A stretch of DNA of 26,447 bases, taken from positions 1 through 26,447 of the forward strand of contig JBDTRB010000050.1 in the NCBI GenBank assembly GCA_039931865.1, in the 5' to 3' direction. The position numbers were made by a program, and so were the translations under genes. The stretch comes from JALYUA01 sp039931865. GTDB lineage: Bacteria > Acidobacteriota > Thermoanaerobaculia > UBA5066 > Gp7-AA6. Positions 14,187 to 22,361 of this stretch are shown one piece after another. The stretch's first letter is position 1. Every line of letters begins with the position of its first letter. The notes beneath the pieces are model-generated. The model did no database searches and had not been told where the DNA came from. It was given only the letters and a program-made list of their open reading frames with translations.

Positions 14187-15146
14187 CTAGAGGGTTTCCG
14201 TCCAGTCGATCAGGATCTTCCCCACGTTCTGATTCGCGCGCATCCGCATGAACGCCTCCGCCGCGCGGGAGGGAGGGAACACCGAGTCGACCGTCACCCT
14301 GAGGCGTCCCGAGTCAAACCCGGGCAGGACCTCTTTCTCGAACCGCCGGACCAGCGCCGCTTTCTCCGCCCGGGACCTCGACCGCAGGGTCGAGCCGATC
14401 AGGCGCGCCCGCCTTCCCATCAGGACCGCGAGGTCGAGCGGCGCAGACGATCCGGAGAGCGTGGCGATGAACACGATGCGGCCCCCGGTCGCCAGAAGCT
14501 TCAGATCGGCATCGAGCGTCTTCGCGCCGATCGGATCCAGCACCACGTCAACGGAGCCCGGTCCCCACGCTTTCTCGATCTCGCCGACGAGGTCGGAGGT
14601 GCCCGTGTCGACCGCGAGATCGGCCCCCGCGGCGGTCAGAGCGCCAATCTTCGCCCGCGTTCGCGTCGTCGCCGCCACGCGGGCGCCGAAAAACTTTCCG
14701 AGCGCGATTGCCGCGAGCCCGACTCCCGAACCGCCGGCATGCACGAGGACCGACTCTCCCGCGCGCAGCCCTGCCTCTCCAACGAGATTCAGAAAAGCCG
14801 TCAGGTACGCCTCCGGGATCCCGGCGGCGGAAACCGGATCGACCGCGGCCGGGACGGGAAAGAGCTGGCCGGTCGGGACAGCGGCGCGATCCGCATGCGC
14901 TCCGCCGGCGACGAGGGCGCACACACGCTCGCCACTTTCGAGCGTCCCCGAGAGCTCCATCCCGAGGATCGGCGACTCTCCCGGCGGCGGCGGATAGTGT
15001 CCGGCGATCTGCGCCAGATCGGCGCGGTTCACGCCGGAGCCGGTCACGCGCACGAGGACCTCGCCCGGACCCGGAACCGGGTCGCCGGCCTCCGAGACCC
15101 TCGCCACGTATTCGCGCTCGCGCTCGAAGACCTCGAGAAACCTCAC
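14187..15146 (-). CDS. NAD(P)H:quinone oxidoreductase, zinc-free MDR family
   Basis: A 319-residue medium-chain dehydrogenase/reductase of the quinone oxidoreductase (PIG3-like) type. The GroES-like N-terminal half has GEVLVRVTGSGVNRADLAQ with YPPPPGESPILGMELSG, a PIG3 hallmark. It lacks the Cys/His set of zinc alcohol dehydrogenases. The nucleotide-binding domain has LVHAGGSGVGLAAIALGK and the DVVLDPIGAKTL strand. It reduces quinones or related enones with NADPH in the cytoplasm. The start is GTG at 15146; no strong ribosome site is seen. It is alone or loosely followed upstream by the DUF1304 gene on the same strand (124-base gap). Confidence 0.9.
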   Translation of the reverse strand: MRFLEVFEREREYVARVSEAGDPVPGPGEVLVRVTGSGVNRADLAQIAGHYPPPPGESPILGMELSGTLESGERVCALVAGGAHADRAAVPTGQLFPVPAAVDPVSAAGIPEAYLTAFLNLVGEAGLRAGESVLVHAGGSGVGLAAIALGKFFGARVAATTRTRAKIGALTAAGADLAVDTGTSDLVGEIEKAWGPGSVDVVLDPIGAKTLDADLKLLATGGRIVFIATLSGSSAPLDLAVLMGRRARLIGSTLRSRSRAEKAALVRRFEKEVLPGFDSGRLRVTVDSVFPPSRAAEAFMRMRANQNVGKILIDWTETL

Positions 15147-15269
15147 GAGCGCACGATCTCGCTCGGCCGCGGAGTTCGCAAGCGCTTGGACTGGCCGCGA
15201 TGCCGGGACTGGCGATCTTTCTGCTTCACCTGTCTTCGCTCGCGGCCGTTCGCTCGGCGCCCGCCCGCC

Positions 15270-15632
15270 TCAGCGGCGGGAAAGCAGGACCAGCGCCAGG
15301 GCGATCACCCCGGGCAGCGCCTGCACGAAGAGAATCGACCGCTTCGCCGTGAACGCGCCGAAGATTCCGGCCACGATGACGCACGAGAGGAAGAACACGC
15401 GGATAGAGAACCCGCCGTCCACCGAGACCAGCCCCCAGACGAGGCCCGCGGCCAGGAACCCGTTGTAGAGACCCTGATTCGCAGCGAGCTTTCGGGTCGA
15501 CTCGGCTTCCTCCCGCGAGAGCCCGAACGTCTTGAGACCGTATGGCCTGGTCCAGAGAAACATTTCGAGGATCAGAAAGAAGACGTGCAGCAGCGCGACC
15601 AGCGCGACGGCGGCGCTCCCAAGGACGTTCAT
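15270..15632 (-). CDS. DUF1304 family membrane protein
   Basis: A 120-residue protein with four predicted membrane helices (about 5-25, 50-70, 77-95, 100-118) and the family signature AANQGLYNGFLAAGL. A charged loop with SREEAESTRKLAANQG precedes it. Function of the family is not established. It ends with Arg residues (LLSRR), giving a cytoplasmic tail. The start is the ATG at 15632. Same strand as the quinone oxidoreductase gene, with a 123-base gap holding nothing obvious. Confidence 0.85.
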   Translation of the reverse strand: MNVLGSAAVALVALLHVFFLILEMFLWTRPYGLKTFGLSREEAESTRKLAANQGLYNGFLAAGLVWGLVSVDGGFSIRVFFLSCVIVAGIFGAFTAKRSILFVQALPGVIALALVLLSRR

Positions 15633-15671
15633 CGATTACTCTTTTCCGGCGGGCGCCCCGTCTCCCTGATC

Positions 15672-15720
15672 GGCCCGCGCGAGGTCAGGATACCGCCCTG
15701 CCATCAACAGATGGCGGGCC
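15672..15720. repeat. nested inverted repeats upstream of the BrkB gene
   Basis: An inner hairpin (GCCATC-AACA-GATGGC at 15700-15715, extended to nine pairs with one wobble) is enclosed by outer arms GGCCCGC (15672-15678) and GCGGGCC (15714-15720). It lies between the divergent DUF1304 and BrkB genes. No T tract follows on either strand. Confidence 0.4.
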
Positions 15721-15814
15721 GAGCGCGCCGCAGCCTCAAGGCTACGGAGAGTGAGCGGGAGCGGGAGCGCGCGCGGCCGCTTTTGCGTCCGCGTAGGGGT
15801 CATATGCTCAGGCT

Positions 15815-16741
15815 GTGAAACTCAAGACGCGGGCGAAGGATTGGGGAAAGATCCTCTGGGAGACCGTCAAGAAGTGGGATTCCCACGATGCGATGACGCA
15901 GAGCGCTGCGCTTTCCTTCTACACGTTGTTCTCGCTCGTGCCCATCCTGATCATGGTCATCGCGGTGGCGGGCCTGGCTCTCGGCCGCGACGTCGTGCGG
16001 GAGCAGATCGTTCACCAGTTCGCTGGCCTCATGGGAACGCGGCAGGCCGCCGCGGTCCAGGAGATCTTGAAGTCCCTCGGCGAGCAGCAGTCCGGCTGGC
16101 TGGCGAAGACCGTGGCCTTCCTGACTCTTCTCGTCAGCGCCACCGCCGCATTTGCGCAGCTCCAGACGTCCCTGAATCTGGTCTGGGAGGTCGCGCCGAA
16201 ACCGGGGCCCCTGCTGCCGGCCCTGCTCCGCAAGCGGATGCTGTCTTTCGCTCTCGTCGTGGCGATCGGCTTTCTGCTCGTCGTCTCGCTGACGGTCTCA
16301 GCTGCGCTCCAGGGGCTTCGGGAGTACATCCAGGCCCGGTTGGCGGTCCCTCCAGACCTCCTCGAGGCGGGACACATGCTGACGTCGTTTACGGTCTTCA
16401 CGATCCTGTTCGCTCTGATCTTCCGGATCCTGCCCGACGCCGACATCCCCTGGAAAGACGTCTGGCTGGGCGCCCTCGTCACGTCGCTCCTGTTGTCGGC
16501 CGGGAAGTTCCTGATCGGGCTCTATCTCGGCCGGACGGCCCTGAGCTCTCCGTTCGGGGCGGCGGGTTCGCTCGTCGTGCTGCTGCTCTGGGTCTACTAC
16601 GCCTCGCTGATCCTGCTCTTCGGCGCCGAGTTCACGCGTGTCTACTCGCGCCGGGTCCTCGCGTCACGGCCACCCCCGTCGGAGGGCACGGAACGAGTCA
16701 AAACCGTCGCGGTCACGACGGACGGCAAGAAGCGGTCCTAG
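15815..16741 (+). CDS. YihY/virulence factor BrkB family membrane protein
   Basis: A 308-residue inner-membrane protein of the YihY/BrkB (formerly mis-named RNase BN) family with about six membrane helices. The N-terminal signature is DAMTQSAALSFYTLFSLVPI. Further typical motifs are ATAAFAQLQTSLNLVWEV and, near the end, SPFGAAGSLVVLLLWVYYAS followed by GAEFTRVY. Members are proposed transporters, but the substrate is unsettled. The start is GTG at 15815 with no strong ribosome site. Upstream is repeat-rich; downstream it runs into the transposase's flanking repeat 15 bases after the stop. Confidence 0.9.
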   Translation: MKLKTRAKDWGKILWETVKKWDSHDAMTQSAALSFYTLFSLVPILIMVIAVAGLALGRDVVREQIVHQFAGLMGTRQAAAVQEILKSLGEQQSGWLAKTVAFLTLLVSATAAFAQLQTSLNLVWEVAPKPGPLLPALLRKRMLSFALVVAIGFLLVVSLTVSAALQGLREYIQARLAVPPDLLEAGHMLTSFTVFTILFALIFRILPDADIPWKDVWLGALVTSLLLSAGKFLIGLYLGRTALSSPFGAAGSLVVLLLWVYYASLILLFGAEFTRVYSRRVLASRPPPSEGTERVKTVAVTTDGKKRS

Positions 16742-16755
16742 AAGCCTGGGTGCGG

Positions 16756-16781
16756 GGGGCCAGGTCTTTATTATACACTAA
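16756..16781 (+). repeat. 26-bp direct repeat flanking the transposase, copy A
   Basis: Matches 17742-17767 at 24 of 26 positions, in the same orientation. Both copies end in the AT-rich block TCTTTATTATACACTAA, striking in this GC-rich DNA, and start with GGGGYCAG. The transposase stop (TAG on the minus strand, 16778-16780) lies inside this copy. On the minus strand the block contains TATAAT. Confidence 0.85.
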
Positions 16782-17731
16782 GACGCCTCCAGACTCCGCT
16801 CCACCCGGCGAATCCGGCTCGCCAGACGAGACTCCGGATCCTCTTCGACGCGACGCACGACGTTGCTGACGCGAGCGGACCGCACGTTGAACGCCTGCCC
16901 CACTTCCGCCACCTTCAGCCGGGTGAGCCGCCGCGAGAGGTAGATCGCCGCCATCTTCGGTTCGGCTCCCCGGTTTCGCGAGAGGTCCTCCGCGGCCACT
17001 CCCCACTCCTTCGCGACGGCGCCACGGATCTTGTCGAGCGTCGGGCCCGTCGGCCGCCGTTCCCGAATCGGGATCTCGGGGTCTTTCCGTCGCTCGCCTC
17101 CGAGCCTCTCGACCACTCCTTTCAGGAACTCCCCGTCGCCGAGGTACGCCTGCTTCCGAATGTCGTCGAGCGGCGACGGCAGTCCTTTCCCCTCGGCAAC
17201 GAAGCGGCGATACGCGGCCTGAGCCACGCGTCGGGTCCCGGCGAACTGTCCGAGGGTCGAATCGACCGACAGCCACTCGGGGCGAGGGGCAAGCCCCGCC
17301 GTCGCCCGGTAACTGCTCCAGCGCCAGTCGCCGGCAGCCCTGGCCAGGCCGGCGCGGACGGGGTTCAGCACGACGTACCGCGCGAGCTCGAGGAGGTGCG
17401 ACTCCTTCTGGACGAGGATCGCCCGGAACCGCCCCTCGAAGAGATGACCCCGGCGCTTGTGGCGCCGGTTGAACCACTGGGCAAACCGCGAATTCAAATC
17501 GTGCAGACCCTCCGAAAGCCCGGCCTCCGGGGTTTCCACGAGCAGGTGGTAGTGATTGCCCATGAGGCAATACGCATGGACGTCCCAGCGCGACTGACCG
17601 GCCGCGAGGCCGAGGAGATGCAGCCATCGCGCACGATCCGGGTCGTCGCGAAACACGCTGCCGCGCTCGTGCCCGCGCGCCATGACGTGATGCACCGCGC
17701 CCGGAAAATCGAGCCGCAGCGGCCGCGCCAT
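16778..17731 (-). CDS. REP-associated tyrosine transposase (Y1/IS200-like)
   Basis: A 317-residue member of the RAYT group of HUH/Y1 single-strand transposases. The HUH pair is H60 and H62 in MGNHYHLLVE; the catalytic Tyr is Y119 in ARYVVLNPVRAG. Both are intact, so the enzyme should be active. The region around 240-310 (IYLSRRLTRLKVAEVGQAFN, then RVSNVVRRVEE) resembles a DnaA-C-type DNA-binding helix-turn-helix, common in this subgroup. It is flanked by 26-bp direct repeats (16756-16781 and 17742-17767). The upstream copy supplies a TATAAT 30-odd bases before the ATG at 17731. Such genes are usually domesticated, acting on dispersed REP-like sequences rather than moving as an IS. Confidence 0.92.
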   Translation of the reverse strand: MARPLRLDFPGAVHHVMARGHERGSVFRDDPDRARWLHLLGLAAGQSRWDVHAYCLMGNHYHLLVETPEAGLSEGLHDLNSRFAQWFNRRHKRRGHLFEGRFRAILVQKESHLLELARYVVLNPVRAGLARAAGDWRWSSYRATAGLAPRPEWLSVDSTLGQFAGTRRVAQAAYRRFVAEGKGLPSPLDDIRKQAYLGDGEFLKGVVERLGGERRKDPEIPIRERRPTGPTLDKIRGAVAKEWGVAAEDLSRNRGAEPKMAAIYLSRRLTRLKVAEVGQAFNVRSARVSNVVRRVEEDPESRLASRIRRVERSLEAS

Positions 17732-17741
17732 CTAGCCTCTT

Positions 17742-17767
17742 GGGGTCAGATCTTTATTATACACTAA
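17742..17767 (+). repeat. 26-bp direct repeat flanking the transposase, copy B
   Basis: Second copy of the repeat at 16756-16781, 986 bases apart start to start. On the minus strand it places TATAAT about 30 bases before the transposase ATG, so it probably doubles as the gene's -10 region. No good -35 hexamer is seen 16-18 bp further upstream. Confidence 0.85.
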
Positions 17768-17782
17768 CGGTGCCCCCTGGAC

Positions 17783-18715
17783 TCATCGGCGCTCATCAGG
17801 CGAGATGGGTCGCGCCGAGCTGATCGCATCGCGCAACCCGTACGCCCCGAGATCCGGCACGCTGTTCCGGAGCGTGACGCAGCGGCCGCGGAATTCCTTG
17901 TGCTCGCAGACTTCCCACGTCCCTCCCTCGACGGTGGCGCTCTGGGCCCGATCGTTGAAATCCGAGATCTCCCGGTCCGCGTCGGTCAGCTCATGGGACT
18001 CGCCTCGGAAATTGGTACGGGAATGGAGGATCAGCCGCGGGTTCTCGAGGTCGGGTGGTGGAGATCCCCGGCCATCCCCGCGGTCGCCTCGGAGGGGTCG
18101 CGCGGAGGCGATCCGATTCTGCATCCCGTAGGACCGCAAGGACGGAACCTCTCCGGAGACGGTGACGCAGCGGCCGCGGAAGCTCGGACGGTCGCAGATC
18201 TCCCAGCTGCCCCGGACGTCGAGACTCGAGACGCGCCCGCCGTAGAGGTCCGTCTCCTCCCGTTCGAATTCGCGCCGCGCGCCTCGAAGGTCCTCCTCCT
18301 CGAACATCACGATTCCGAAACGCTCCCGAGGACGCTCAGCGTACCCGCGCCCGCGCCCCCTCTCCTCGCGCCGGTCGCGGCGGACGCGACGCACCGACGT
18401 GATCTGGTCGTCCCAGGAAACGCGCCGCAGGTCCGGCTCGTCGGCGGAGAACACGGCGCACCGCCCGCCGAAATCCTTGTGCTCGCAGACTTCCCAGAAT
18501 TCGCCGCGCGCGATCCGGAAGCTCGAGACACGGTCATTCAGGTGGTAATCGCTCAGGTTCGAGACTTCGTCACGAATCGTGGCGTTCCGGCCTCGGTATC
18601 CGACGTCCTCGAACACCGTGATGCCGATGCCCCCGATCGGCCTCTCCTGCCCGTGCGCGAGGCCTCCGATCAGAACCGCCGCTGCGATTCCAGCAAACAG
18701 GATTCTCAAACGCAT
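17783..18715 (-). CDS. secreted protein with three beta/gamma-crystallin domains
   Basis: A 310-residue protein: signal peptide (1-22, AHGQ end), then three beta/gamma-crystallin domains at about 30-112, 134-208 and 226-303, giving six Greek-key motifs. The Ca2+-binding N/D-N/D-x-x-S/T-S motif is intact as NDRVSS (60-65) and DDQITS (102-107) in domain 1. It is degraded in domain 2 (GGRVSS, QNRIAS) and intact once in domain 3 (NDRAQS, 254-259). Every second Greek key has a WEVC-type start and a Cys pair C-x8-C (77/86, 174/183, 270/279), which may form disulfides outside the cytoplasm. Arg-rich linkers separate the domains. A GGAGGAGG site precedes the ATG. Calcium-dependent folding is expected of the family; the role here is unknown. 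Confidence 0.88.
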   Translation of the reverse strand: MRLRILFAGIAAAVLIGGLAHGQERPIGGIGITVFEDVGYRGRNATIRDEVSNLSDYHLNDRVSSFRIARGEFWEVCEHKDFGGRCAVFSADEPDLRRVSWDDQITSVRRVRRDRREERGRGRGYAERPRERFGIVMFEEEDLRGARREFEREETDLYGGRVSSLDVRGSWEICDRPSFRGRCVTVSGEVPSLRSYGMQNRIASARPLRGDRGDGRGSPPPDLENPRLILHSRTNFRGESHELTDADREISDFNDRAQSATVEGGTWEVCEHKEFRGRCVTLRNSVPDLGAYGLRDAISSARPISPDERR

Positions 18716-18806
18716 CGTGCCTCCTCCGAAAAGATGCGGTGAAGTCTATCCGTCAGCTCCGACGCGAGCGAAGCCCGCCGAAACCGCTCGTCGCCGCCAG
18801 AACGCC

Positions 18807-19718
18807 CTACACCTCCCGCTGGATCGCTCCGGCAATCGCGCTGAGGAGCCCTCTCGGGATGTCGGCTAAAAGCGGCTCGTCTCGAAGCCGGAGACTCAAG
18901 GCGATCGTCTGACGATACCGGGCGAGGTACTGGCGGCATTCATGGCAGGTGCGCAGGTGGAGCTCGAACTGCCTCCGGCGCGCCGCGGGCAGGGAGCCGT
19001 CCACAAAATCCGCCACGAAGTCCTCGAACTGCCGGCATGTGATGACGAGCGGGATCGTCCGGCCCGGGGCCCCGAGAACCCAGCGGCAGACCTCCCGTAC
19101 GCGGGAAATTCGGATCCGCTCCTTCGGCATTTCGAGAAGCGTCTTGAGCGCGGAGTGCGCCCTGTGCAGTCGCACTTTGACGGCATTGGGAGTCGTCTCG
19201 AGCAACTCCGCGACCTCTTCTCCCGAAAGGCCCTCGAGGTCGCGAAGGATGACCACTGTGCGATACGAATCCGGCAACAGGTCGATCGCCGCGTGAACGA
19301 TCTCCCGGACTTCACCAAGCGACGCGAGGTCCTCGGGCGAACGCGCGACCGGCCCCACCGCGACCCGGTACCCGGTGCGGTCGAACACCGGCAGCAGTGG
19401 ATCGAGAGACTCTTCCGGCTTGCGGCGGCGCGAGCGCAGCGTTACGAGCGCTGAATTCACGACGATCCGGTGCAGCCAGGTCGCGAGAGAAGAACGCCCT
19501 TCGAATCGGTCGAGGCTTCTCAACGCGTGGAGAAACGCCGTCTGCAGACAGTCCCGCGCCGCGTCCTCGTCCCGGAGAAGCCCTCGCGCTACGGCGAGCA
19601 GTCGCGGTCCCTGACTCTCGAGAAGCCGGGACCAGGCCGCCTCGTCTCCGCTCGCGAGCGCGGCGGCGTCGGGCTCCGCATTCGCGGGCGGCAGGACTTC
19701 CCCGGATTGTTGTTGCAA
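18807..19718 (-). CDS. ECF sigma factor fused to zinc-binding anti-sigma-like tail
   Basis: A 303-residue protein. Residues about 20-100 are sigma region 2 (RDEDAARDCLQTAFLHALRSL, then SSLATWLHRIVVNSAL). Residues about 140-195 are region 4 (LPDSYRTVVILRDLEGLSGE, then TPNAVKVRLHRAHSAL). The last 80 residues carry a ZAS-type zinc motif: H254-x3-C258-x2-C261, with C228 about 26 residues before it. Normally this motif belongs to a separate anti-sigma factor. The start is weak: TTG at 19718, with no good ribosome site. A perfect -35 TTGACA is present on the minus strand (19750-19755) with a poor -10 (GACGAT), which would give a very short leader. It is divergent from the sensor kinase. Confidence 0.87.
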   Translation of the reverse strand: MQQQSGEVLPPANAEPDAAALASGDEAAWSRLLESQGPRLLAVARGLLRDEDAARDCLQTAFLHALRSLDRFEGRSSLATWLHRIVVNSALVTLRSRRRKPEESLDPLLPVFDRTGYRVAVGPVARSPEDLASLGEVREIVHAAIDLLPDSYRTVVILRDLEGLSGEEVAELLETTPNAVKVRLHRAHSALKTLLEMPKERIRISRVREVCRWVLGAPGRTIPLVITCRQFEDFVADFVDGSLPAARRRQFELHLRTCHECRQYLARYRQTIALSLRLRDEPLLADIPRGLLSAIAGAIQREV

Positions 19719-19789
19719 TGGAAGCCGATCGTCGCGCCCTCTCCTCGCGGTGTCAAGACGGCTCGACGGCTGACGAAGGAAGCCTCAGA

Positions 19790-19795
19790 CATAAT
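19790..19795 (+). promoter_or_regulatory. possible -10 element for the sensor kinase
   Basis: CATAAT matches TATAAT at five of six bases, 10 bases before the kinase ATG at 19806. No fitting -35 is seen. If real, the mRNA would be nearly leaderless. Confidence 0.25.
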
Positions 19796-19805
19796 CGCGG
19801 GGCAG

Positions 19806-22358
19806 ATGGCTCCGCAGAAGGAACCCCCCGGGACGGCCGCGTCCGACGCCCGCCCGGAAGAGGCGCTTTCAGGCGCCGACGCCCGTCTCCGCTCGATTCT
19901 CGATTCGTCGCTCGACGCCCTGATCACGATCGACGCGGCCGGGCGGATCATCGAATTCAATCGAGCCGCCGAAACGATCTTCGGTTATTTAAGATCGGAA
20001 GCGCTGGGCCGGGAGATGGCCGACATCATTGTGCCTCCGGAGTATCGCGAGGGTCATCGGCAGGGAATGGCTCACCACGAGCGCACAGGCGAAGGACCGA
20101 TCCTGGACCGTCACATCGAGATCACCGCGATGCGTCGCGACGGCTCGTTCTTTCCCGTCGAGCTGACGGTCACAAGGGTCCCCGTCGCCCCCGGAGCGCG
20201 CGTTCTCTTCACGGGTGCGCTCCGCGACATCACGGACCGCAAGCGCAGCGAAGATCGCCGCGCGGCTCAGTACGCCGTGACTCGCATCCTCGCCGCTTCG
20301 GATTCGCTCGAGCAGGCCGGGCCGGAGCTGCTCGCCGCGATCGGGCGCGGCCTTCACTGGGAGCTCGGGCAGCTGTGGGTCGAGGATCCCTCCGGGCAGA
20401 GGTTGCGGTGGGGATCGTCGTGGTCTTCCGACCCGGATCGGTTCCGCTCTTTCGAAGACGTCAGCCGGCAGACCACCTTCCCATGCGGGATGGGTCTTCC
20501 GGGGCGCGTGTGGCAGGACGGCTCGGCGATCTGGGTCGAAGAGGTCGAGAGAGACGTCAACTTCCCGCGCCGCGACCCGGCGCGGGCGGACGGAATCGTC
20601 AGCGGACTCGCGATACCCGTGCGGACCCGGGAACGACCGGTCGCCGTCCTCGAGTTCTTCACGTCCGAGACACGGAGGACGGACGACGACCTGCTGCTCT
20701 TCCTGGACGCGATCGGAAGGCAGATCGGGGACTTCGTCGAGCGCTATCGGGCGGAGAGCTCGGTCCGCGCCAGCGAAGACCGCTACCGGAAGATTGTGGA
20801 GACGACGAACGAGGGCGTCTGGTGGATAGACCGCGACACGCGCACGGTCTTCGTCAACGAGCGGATGGCCGCGATGATCGGGGCTCGCGCGGAGGACATG
20901 CTCGGAAAATCCGTGTACGAGTACCTCGCGCCGGCACAACAGGAGGAGGTCAGCGGCTTCCTGCAGCGCCGGGAGCGCGGAATCAGCGATCAGTTCGACC
21001 TGCCCTTCCGGCGCAGCGACGGGTCGACTCTGTGGGCGATCGTCTCGGCATCGCCGCTCCTCGACCCGGAGGGCCGATTCGACGGCTCTCTCGCTATGCT
21101 CACTGACATCACGGGCCGGAAACGCGCGGAAGAAGCGGACCGTTTTCTTCTGGACGTGGCCCGGGTCCTCGGATCTTCACTCGATTACCCTTCGATGATG
21201 CGGCAGCTCGCCGGCCTCGCCGTCCCTGCGATCGCAGACTGGTGCCAGGTCGAAATAGTCGGCCCGGACGGGGTTCCCGAGCTGCTAGCCATTTCTCACG
21301 TCGACCCGGAAAAAGAAGAGCTCGCGCGGCGTATGCGCGACAGATACCCGACACCCCCGGAAGCGACGACAGGTGCGAACGCGGTCGCCCGCACGGGGGT
21401 CCCCGAGATCGTCAGCGAGATCCCGGTCGCTCTCTTAACGTTCGCCGCGCAATCCTCCGAGCACCTCGACATGATTCGTTCGCTCGGGCTGGTCTCCTAC
21501 GTCTGCGTACCGATACTTCTGCGCGACAGGGTCCTCGGTACCGTCGCCTTCGTCAGCGCCGAGTCGAGACGCCGTTATGACAACTCGGACCTCCTGCTCG
21601 CCCAACGGGTGGCGGCCCTGGCGGCGACGGCGATCGACAATGCCCGGCTGTACGGAGAAGCTCAGAAGGCCGTCCAGCTCCGTGACGATTTCCTCTCGAT
21701 CGCAGGCCACGAGCTGAGGACTCCCCTGAGCAGTCTCTCGCTCGACCTCTACCGGCTGCTGCAGAAGTCGCGGACACGCGGAGACCCGGAGCTCACGGGA
21801 ATCGTTGAAAAGGCCCGCCGGGGATCTGAGCGCCTCTCGCGTCAGATCGATCAACTTCTCGACGTCTCGCGCCTGTCCTCAGGCCGCCTCGCGTTCGAGC
21901 CGGAAGAGCTCGACCTGGCGAACCTGACCCGGGACTTTATCGAGCAGCTCGCCGACGAAGCCGCCCTGAAGGGTTCGCGGATGGATCTCCGCGCCGACGG
22001 GCCTGTCGTCGGGCTCTGGGACCGGCGCCGGATGGAACAGGTCGTCGGGAATCTCCTCTCAAACGCGATCAAGTACGGCGACGGCCGGCCGATCGAGATC
22101 GAAATTCACGCCGAAGGAGAGGACGCCGTCCTGCGGGTTCGCGATCACGGAATCGGGATCGCCTCGGAGGACAAAGGGCGCATCTTCGAACGCTTCGAGA
22201 GGGCAGTGTCGGACCGCAACTTCGGTGGTCTCGGCCTCGGCCTGTGGATCGCCACCGAAATCGTGCGCGCCTCCGGGGGAGCACTGGATGTCGACAGCAC
22301 GCTCGGCGAGGGGTCCACGTTTACCCTGAGGATGCCGCGGGCGCCCGTTACCGGTTAG
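19806..22358 (+). CDS. sensor histidine kinase, PAS-GAF-PAS-GAF
   Basis: An 850-residue soluble kinase with no membrane segment. Domain order: PAS 1 (about 22-140, LDSSLDALITIDAAGRIIEF), GAF 1 (about 150-310), PAS 2 (about 322-440, VETTNEGVWWIDRDTRTVF), GAF 2 (about 455-610), HisKA with the phospho-accepting H635 in GHELRTPLSS, then HATPase. In the HATPase the N box is NLLSNAIKY (749-757), the G1 box starts DHGIGI (780), and the G2 box is GLGLGLW. It therefore senses an internal ligand, redox state or light-like cue. There is no receiver domain, and no intact response regulator in the window. The start is ATG at 19806; an open frame extends farther upstream but is antisense to the sigma-factor gene. 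The stop lies in a heptamer-type repeat. Confidence 0.92.
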   Translation: MAPQKEPPGTAASDARPEEALSGADARLRSILDSSLDALITIDAAGRIIEFNRAAETIFGYLRSEALGREMADIIVPPEYREGHRQGMAHHERTGEGPILDRHIEITAMRRDGSFFPVELTVTRVPVAPGARVLFTGALRDITDRKRSEDRRAAQYAVTRILAASDSLEQAGPELLAAIGRGLHWELGQLWVEDPSGQRLRWGSSWSSDPDRFRSFEDVSRQTTFPCGMGLPGRVWQDGSAIWVEEVERDVNFPRRDPARADGIVSGLAIPVRTRERPVAVLEFFTSETRRTDDDLLLFLDAIGRQIGDFVERYRAESSVRASEDRYRKIVETTNEGVWWIDRDTRTVFVNERMAAMIGARAEDMLGKSVYEYLAPAQQEEVSGFLQRRERGISDQFDLPFRRSDGSTLWAIVSASPLLDPEGRFDGSLAMLTDITGRKRAEEADRFLLDVARVLGSSLDYPSMMRQLAGLAVPAIADWCQVEIVGPDGVPELLAISHVDPEKEELARRMRDRYPTPPEATTGANAVARTGVPEIVSEIPVALLTFAAQSSEHLDMIRSLGLVSYVCVPILLRDRVLGTVAFVSAESRRRYDNSDLLLAQRVAALAATAIDNARLYGEAQKAVQLRDDFLSIAGHELRTPLSSLSLDLYRLLQKSRTRGDPELTGIVEKARRGSERLSRQIDQLLDVSRLSSGRLAFEPEELDLANLTRDFIEQLADEAALKGSRMDLRADGPVVGLWDRRRMEQVVGNLLSNAIKYGDGRPIEIEIHAEGEDAVLRVRDHGIGIASEDKGRIFERFERAVSDRNFGGLGLGLWIATEIVRASGGALDVDSTLGEGSTFTLRMPRAPVTG

Positions 22359-22361
22359 GAG

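Noticed and set aside
19470..19805. Longer start for the sensor kinase
   Set aside because: The extra 112 codons are antisense to the sigma-factor gene and lack any kinase-like sequence.
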